Below are positions 43,745-48,069 of a stretch of DNA of 48,069 nt, piece by piece. The stretch comes from an uncultured Flavobacteriaceae bacterium (GTDB lineage Bacteria > Bacteroidota > Bacteroidia > Flavobacteriales > Flavobacteriaceae), in assembly GCA_947494205.1 (NCBI GenBank), contig CANLUH010000028.1, positions 1 through 48,069 on the forward strand. Reading direction: 5' to 3'. The number at the start of each line of letters is the position of its first letter. The stretch's first letter is position 1. The translations under genes and the position numbers were made by a program. The notes beneath the pieces were generated by a model. That model did no database searches. It was not told the origin of the DNA and saw only the letters and a list, made by a program, of their open reading frames with translations.

Positions 43745-46735
43745 TTATATAGGGATTATAACTTTAATTAAAGTCCCTGTTTTGGGAGTGCTTTCTATTA
43801 CTAATTGTCCTTTAAGTATATTAATACGCTCTTTCATCGTTTTTAAACCTAAAGAGTTGTTTTTTAGTTTTTCGGAAACATCAAAACCAATACCATTATC
43901 TTTAATCTGTAGTAAAATACTACTTTTTTTAGTATTAACAGTAATTTGTATTTTTTCTGCCTCAGAATATTTCATACTATTATTTAAAGCTTCTTGTATA
44001 AAACGATATAATATTAAGCTATTTTTGAGGTTAAAATAGGCATCGATGTTTGTAATGTTTTTTTGTATTGTAATCGCTGCTTTTTCTTCTATAGTGTCTG
44101 TTAATTGATGTATGCTTTGGGTAAGACCGAGTTGTTTAAAAAGGGCAGGGTATAAGCCACGAGAGATGCTTCGTACTTCGTTTAATGTATGGTTGGTAAG
44201 TATAGAAATTTCTTCTTGTTCGTTTTTTTGAGCACTTTTTTTAATAATAGTTAGCTGTTGCCCAATACTATCGTGCAACTCTTTTGCTATACGTTTACGC
44301 TCGTTTTCTTGAGACTGCATTAGGTTTTGTGAAAATTCTTCTTGTAAACGCTTTCTAATATTAGATTGATTAAGCATCCAGAGTAAAAAAGAGATGATTA
44401 CTAAGGAAACAATAAGGTAAAACCACCACGTTTTGTAAAATAAAGCACGGCTATGTATATCTATGAATAAGGAATTTCCAACTTTGTGTCCAGAAAAATC
44501 TTCAGCTTCAATTTCAAGTGTGTATTGTCCGGCTGCAAGATTTGGAAACTGTATTGTATTTTTTCCTTTTAATTCTACCCAATCTTTAGTGTTTAACCTG
44601 TATTTATAGTTATAGCCATTATCTACGGCATTACTATATTTTAAACCAAAATCTATATCTAAAGCACGGTTTTCACTTGGTAACTTAATAGTGTAATTGC
44701 TATTTAATATGTCTCGGTTAAAGTTGTCTACAAACGTTTTTTTAGTTTCATCGTAGTGTTTTACTTTTAATAGTGTTAATGTGGCAGAATCATTTTGTTT
44801 TTTTAATGCTTTTGGATTAAAATAATTTAATCCTTTTATCATACCAACTAGGAATTTTTTATTGGCTTTTAAGGCACTATATCTATTAGATTCAAAATGA
44901 CTAAAGCCATCCTTTTCAGAAAATCGTGTTGTTGTTTTGTCTTTAGGATTAAAAGCAACAATACCATTAAAAGTATTAATCCACCATAAATCATCTTCAA
45001 ATAAAATAGTAGCAATACCTGCTTTTAAATCATCACGATATAGTGTTTTTAAACTATTATTATCTGGATTGAATGCTATAATATAACCAGAGCGTGTTCC
45101 TAATAAATAGCCATAACTTTTATGATAATCTGTCATTAAAATAAAAGGGTCTTCCAAATTAGTATAGAATTTGGTTTTAGCATCCTTTAAGTTATAGGTT
45201 AGAAGTCCTTTGTCTGTACCTGCCACTAAAAACTGTTTCTCTTTATTAAACTCGATATCATGAATTTCTAAAGAATCTGTTTTTGCAATAGCAGTATGTT
45301 TTTCTGTATTGCTATTAAATTGCATTAAATTATAACCGTTAGTGCCATAAATAATAATACTATCATTTATCTTTTCTAGACAGTTAATAGGGTAATGTCT
45401 GTAAGCGTATGCTTCATGGGTTTTCTTATTTACTTTTAAGATATTTCCACCGCTATTACTCCATATAATATTATCTTCTACTATGAAATTTCTTGAGGAA
45501 CGTGGGAGAATAGTTTTTTTGTTTTCTATAACATTAAAAGGTATTATAGACTCATTAGTTGTATTAAATTGGTACCAGCCATTATTGTTTGTTGCTATAA
45601 TATAGTTTGTAGAGTCTAATGGTTTTATTGCTCTTAACTGTTTGTTTTTTAAATAGGTTTTAATGGTTTTCTTTGGGAATTTAATATAATGTAATTCGCC
45701 ATTAGTTGCTAGCCATAATTCTTTATTTAAATTTTTAGAAATGATTCGGAAAGCATTAATTTTATCAAAATTTATAGACTCAATTGTTTTAAAAGCGCCT
45801 TCTTTAAATTCATTAAAATTAATAGTTTGTTCTTCAGAAGCAAAAATTATGGTTTTATTATTAGGATCTTTATAACAATTTAAATGGGTGTTCCTTAGTG
45901 TGGTTTTTTCAGAATTTAATGGCGTAAATTGAAAGTTATCTTTATTAAAACGATGTAAAATGGGGTTGTTATGTATAAAAGCATAAAGGGTGTCTTTTTC
46001 TATAAAAAACTCATCAATCCAAAATTTATTCTTTTTAGAGTCTCTGTCTCTCATAAAGGAATCTGGTGCATAACGTTTTAAAATATTTCCTTTCCAATCT
46101 AAAATGATAATTGGAAAATTATCATCACCAATAATACAGAATTCTTTAAAAGGGATAAACTTTGTAGAAGGGTCTAATAAAAATTTATTTTCATTACTAG
46201 TAAAGCTAAAAACAGTTTTAGTACTTAAATCTTTATTTAAAATATTAAGAGTAATGGTTCGTTTATTTTGGGATAGGATGTAATCTTTATTGTTATAGTT
46301 TATAATTTCTGACAGTCCATCTACTTTAACGTTATTATAAAATTTAATTGGTGTGAATGCTGTAGTTTTAGGATTGAAAAGAAATAAATTACGCCCAAAG
46401 TTTGAAGCTGTTTTTATATAAAAAAGCCCATCATTACGCTTGTAAATTTGATTAACTTCTGTAAAACTAAAACCATAATCTGGAAGAGGAATGCTATGAA
46501 AGCTTAAGCCATCAAAACGCTGTAATGCTAACTTTTTATTACTTGCTATAATTGTTCTAACATTGAGATCTTTACCTGCTAACCATAAAAATCCATCGTT
46601 ATCATAGCATAAACTATTAATGTTGTCTAACTTTAAACCGTCTTGTTTGGTGTAGGTTTTATGGTACAGTTTATTAGACTGCGAAAAAGACACAATAGTA
46701 TAAAAGAATAGTAAGTATAAAATACTTTTATTCAT
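43745..46735 (-). CDS. Sensor histidine kinase with beta-propeller sensor (Reg_prop/Y_Y_Y, HisKA_3)
   Basis: This 996-residue kinase begins with a signal peptide (ending VSFSQ). The large periplasmic part is a two-component-regulator propeller (KQDGLKLDNINSLCYDNDGFLWLAGK at its start, here in weakly conserved blades), followed by a Y_Y_Y domain around LAAGQYTLEIEAEDFSG. One membrane helix (WWFYLIVSLVIISFLLWML) comes next. The cytosolic kinase is of the HisKA_3 type with His821 in RIAKELHDSIGQQL, and its ATPase domain has DNGIGF and NSLGLKTMKERI boxes. This is the architecture of Bacteroidota sensors for glycans and other extracellular cues, but here there is no integrated receiver or HTH. It partners with the response regulator nine bases downstream. 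The ligand is unknown. Confidence 0.93.
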   Translation of the reverse strand: MNKSILYLLFFYTIVSFSQSNKLYHKTYTKQDGLKLDNINSLCYDNDGFLWLAGKDLNVRTIIASNKKLALQRFDGLSFHSIPLPDYGFSFTEVNQIYKRNDGLFYIKTASNFGRNLFLFNPKTTAFTPIKFYNNVKVDGLSEIINYNNKDYILSQNKRTITLNILNKDLSTKTVFSFTSNENKFLLDPSTKFIPFKEFCIIGDDNFPIIILDWKGNILKRYAPDSFMRDRDSKKNKFWIDEFFIEKDTLYAFIHNNPILHRFNKDNFQFTPLNSEKTTLRNTHLNCYKDPNNKTIIFASEEQTINFNEFKEGAFKTIESINFDKINAFRIISKNLNKELWLATNGELHYIKFPKKTIKTYLKNKQLRAIKPLDSTNYIIATNNNGWYQFNTTNESIIPFNVIENKKTILPRSSRNFIVEDNIIWSNSGGNILKVNKKTHEAYAYRHYPINCLEKINDSIIIYGTNGYNLMQFNSNTEKHTAIAKTDSLEIHDIEFNKEKQFLVAGTDKGLLTYNLKDAKTKFYTNLEDPFILMTDYHKSYGYLLGTRSGYIIAFNPDNNSLKTLYRDDLKAGIATILFEDDLWWINTFNGIVAFNPKDKTTTRFSEKDGFSHFESNRYSALKANKKFLVGMIKGLNYFNPKALKKQNDSATLTLLKVKHYDETKKTFVDNFNRDILNSNYTIKLPSENRALDIDFGLKYSNAVDNGYNYKYRLNTKDWVELKGKNTIQFPNLAAGQYTLEIEAEDFSGHKVGNSLFIDIHSRALFYKTWWFYLIVSLVIISFLLWMLNQSNIRKRLQEEFSQNLMQSQENERKRIAKELHDSIGQQLTIIKKSAQKNEQEEISILTNHTLNEVRSISRGLYPALFKQLGLTQSIHQLTDTIEEKAAITIQKNITNIDAYFNLKNSLILYRFIQEALNNSMKYSEAEKIQITVNTKKSSILLQIKDNGIGFDVSEKLKNNSLGLKTMKERINILKGQLVIESTPKTGTLIKVIIPI

Positions 46736-46841
46736 TGGGGGTTTTTAGTACGATTTAGTGTTTTGTAATAGCGTTGTAAATATATTGAAAAAAATATAAG
46801 GTCAAGAAAGAAGCGTTTATTATTATCTATTTAAAATAGTA

Positions 46842-47336
46842 TTATTCAATGCTATACTCAAAAATATAATCATTCATAATATACCCGTTACCAATATCAA
46901 AATTTTCTTCACCTGTAATCTTAAATCCAGCACGTTTGTAGGCTCTTACGCCTTTTTCGTTCCCTCTGTTAACCGTTAAATAAACGGTTTTACAGTTATT
47001 TGTTTTAGCGTATTCTATAACTCTGTTAAGCATTAATTTCCCTAGACCTAAACCTTGAACTTCGATTTTTAAATATATTTTACTTAAAAACACACGATGC
47101 TCTTTTTTTATTACATAAGCCAAATAACCAACAAGTTTATCATCATGATATACAAGTTCCCATTGGTAACCTGCATCTAAATCATTTTGAAGTTGTTTTG
47201 GATTATACATCATCTCTAACATATAATCTATTTGCCCTTGGGTAATCATATCTCGATAATTAGCGTTCCAAATGTCTTTTGCTAAATTGAAAACTAAGTC
47301 GAATTGATTTGGTGTAATAGAAATAAAGCTAGTCAT
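46842..47336 (-). CDS. GNAT-family N-acetyltransferase
   Basis: This is a 164-residue protein with the GNAT fold. The central strand YLAYVIKKEHRVFLSKIYL is followed by the acetyl-CoA pyrophosphate loop VQGLGLGKLMLNRVIEYA (Q/R-x-x-G-x-G/A form). The end reads VYLTVNRGNEKGVRAYKRAGFKI, where an Asn and a Tyr are placed as in active family members. The acceptor substrate cannot be named; small amines, amino acids or protein N-termini are all possible. It is transcribed away from the small secreted-protein gene on the plus strand and appears to be a single-gene unit. Confidence 0.9.
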   Translation of the reverse strand: MTSFISITPNQFDLVFNLAKDIWNANYRDMITQGQIDYMLEMMYNPKQLQNDLDAGYQWELVYHDDKLVGYLAYVIKKEHRVFLSKIYLKIEVQGLGLGKLMLNRVIEYAKTNNCKTVYLTVNRGNEKGVRAYKRAGFKITGEENFDIGNGYIMNDYIFEYSIE

Positions 47337-47388
47337 TGCATTGTATTATTAGTTTAAACGAATTCTATTAGTGAAAATAGAAAATACC

Positions 47389-47421
47389 TTGTAAGTATCA
47401 AAAACTTAAAAATATATTTTG
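47389..47421 (+). promoter_or_regulatory. Promoter candidate for the small secreted protein gene
   Basis: TTG (47389-47391) and TATATTTTG (47413-47421) lie 21 bp apart on the plus strand. The -7 box has one T more than the TAnnTTTG consensus. It is the only reasonable pair in the divergent gap and gives a leader of about 70 nt. Confidence 0.45.
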
Positions 47422-47499
47422 TAGGTATTAGTTATGCGGATAATTAAAAATCAAAATAATTGTATATTAGTTATTCTAAAAACCCTTAAAATAAAAATT

Positions 47500-47922
47500 A
47501 TGAAACATCATCAAAAAATGCTACTCTTAGTAATGTTATCATTTACAATGTTATCATTTACAGTAGTTGAAAAATCTACACATAAAATAAAAATTGTTGA
47601 TAGTTCTGAACAATTAAATGCATCGGAGTTTGTTTTAAAAGAAGGTAAAACTGAATTAAAAAAAGGAATAGATTATACGTTTTATGTTGAGATAAAATCT
47701 AAAGCGATAAATGGTAAAAAAGTAAATAAAGATTACACAAAAACAAAACGTAAAGGAATAGAGTATAAAGTAACTTATATTTACGAATATGCTTCTGGAG
47801 CAAATAAGAAACAAAAGTTTAAGCAAACATACATTGTATGGGAAGATGGAACTGTTTCTAAATTGAAAAAGCCAGAACGTATTAATGTAGGGAAAATGAC
47901 TTTAAAAACAGAAATAGAGTAA
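47500..47922 (+). CDS. Small secreted protein of unknown function
   Basis: The start is placed at 47500 (MKHHQKMLLLVM), 22 codons inside the longest frame, because this gives a short signal peptide and the upstream residues look untranslated. The product is 140 residues, rich in Lys and Thr, with beta-strand-like segments (DYTFYVEIKSKAI, IEYKVTYIYEYASG, KQTYIVWEDGTVSKL). No known domain, cysteine pair or lipobox is visible. It is the only confident plus-strand gene in the window and ends ahead of a strong terminator. I do not recognise a function. Confidence 0.7.
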   Translation: MKHHQKMLLLVMLSFTMLSFTVVEKSTHKIKIVDSSEQLNASEFVLKEGKTELKKGIDYTFYVEIKSKAINGKKVNKDYTKTKRKGIEYKVTYIYEYASGANKKQKFKQTYIVWEDGTVSKLKKPERINVGKMTLKTEIE

Positions 47923-47954
47923 TCTCGTACTCTTTTTGTTTTCTAGAATAGAAT

Positions 47955-47985
47955 AAAAAAGCAGCTGTTTAACAGCTGCTTTTTT
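47955..47985 (+). terminator. Strong intrinsic terminator after the small secreted protein gene
   Basis: Perfect 15-bp arms, AAAAAAGCAGCTGTT and AACAGCTGCTTTTTT, with one central T, lie 33 bp after the stop codon. It reads well on either strand. Confidence 0.92.
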
Positions 47986-47994
47986 ATATAAATT

Positions 47995-48069
47995 TGTCCC
48001 GTCCTGAAATAAGTTGACACAAATTCAACTTATTTATGAAATATTCAGAAAATCCAAGGAAAAAGCGAA
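47995..48069 (+). mobile_element. Possible left edge of an insertion sequence with the start of its transposase ORF
   Basis: After TGTCCCGTCC comes an 11-bp inverted repeat, AAATAAGTTGA (48007-48017) and TCAACTTATTT (48025-48035). An ORF start at 48036 then runs out of the window (MKYSENPRKKR). A short basic N-terminus straight after a TGTC-type end is how many IS3-like elements begin. With only 11 codons visible this is a tentative call. Confidence 0.35.

Noticed and set aside
43745..46735. Polysaccharide utilisation locus, suggested by the propeller-type sensor kinase
   Set aside because: There is no SusC/SusD pair and no glycoside hydrolase or lyase gene nearby; the LamG and beta-helix domains belong to structural repeat proteins.

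Overview
The window is chromosomal DNA from a member of the Bacteroidota, almost certainly a marine-type Flavobacteriaceae. The signs are low GC content, promoter boxes of the TAnnTTTG type, a type IX secretion (T9SS) sorting domain, BspA-type and 'MF..A..FNQ..NW' surface repeats, and intergenic repeats with a flavobacterial look. Genus and species cannot be named from the sequence alone. Every confident gene from 136 to 47336 lies on the minus strand. Only a small secreted-protein gene near the right end, and a possible insertion-sequence edge, are on the plus strand. No tRNA, rRNA or CRISPR array was seen.

Region 1 (136-9027) is a mixed housekeeping stretch. It holds an alpha/beta-hydrolase-OsmC fusion, a solute-binding-domain hybrid histidine kinase, a YdeI/OmdA-type protein directly after an M1 metallopeptidase, an M28 peptidase with a fibronectin-like tail, a secreted protein with an NTF2-like C-terminus, and a small membrane protein. 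A 156-bp inverted-repeat element sits at 8609-8764.

Region 2 (9071-15589) is a fatty-acid beta-oxidation operon, read from right to left. A MarR-type regulator comes first, then a fused 3-hydroxyacyl-CoA dehydrogenase/enoyl-CoA hydratase one base later, a thiolase, an inserted four-helix-bundle (23S IVS-type) gene, an acyl-CoA dehydrogenase and a strong terminator. A 26-bp palindrome next to a TATATTTG promoter box just upstream of the MarR gene is a good autoregulatory operator candidate. An acyl-CoA synthetase (18506-20278) that would feed this pathway lies nearby in its own unit.

Region 3 (15629-21652) carries a thioredoxin-like protein with an MsrA-like tail, a membrane-anchored LuxR-type regulator with a His-rich secreted partner, the acyl-CoA synthetase, an AraC-type regulator and a second copy of the inverted-repeat element.

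Region 4 (21673-46735) is the most distinctive part: four giant secreted repeat proteins (1353, 2242, 1556 and 1737 residues), preceded by a histidine kinase/response regulator pair. The first giant ends in a recognisable T9SS type A sorting domain. The other three end in the same roughly 270-residue module, which carries two EF-hand/dockerin-like loops and closes in QLPEGAN. The four genes look like two transcription units of two genes each. Ahead of each unit lies an equally spaced trio of TACGTA boxes (TACGTA-N14-TACGTA-N4-TACGTA). The trio sits where an activator would replace the -33 promoter element, so the neighbouring LuxR-type response regulator is a natural candidate to bind it. I infer a sensor-controlled surface adhesin or matrix programme. 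The right end (46842-48069) holds a GNAT acetyltransferase, a small secreted protein, a terminator and a possible insertion-sequence edge.
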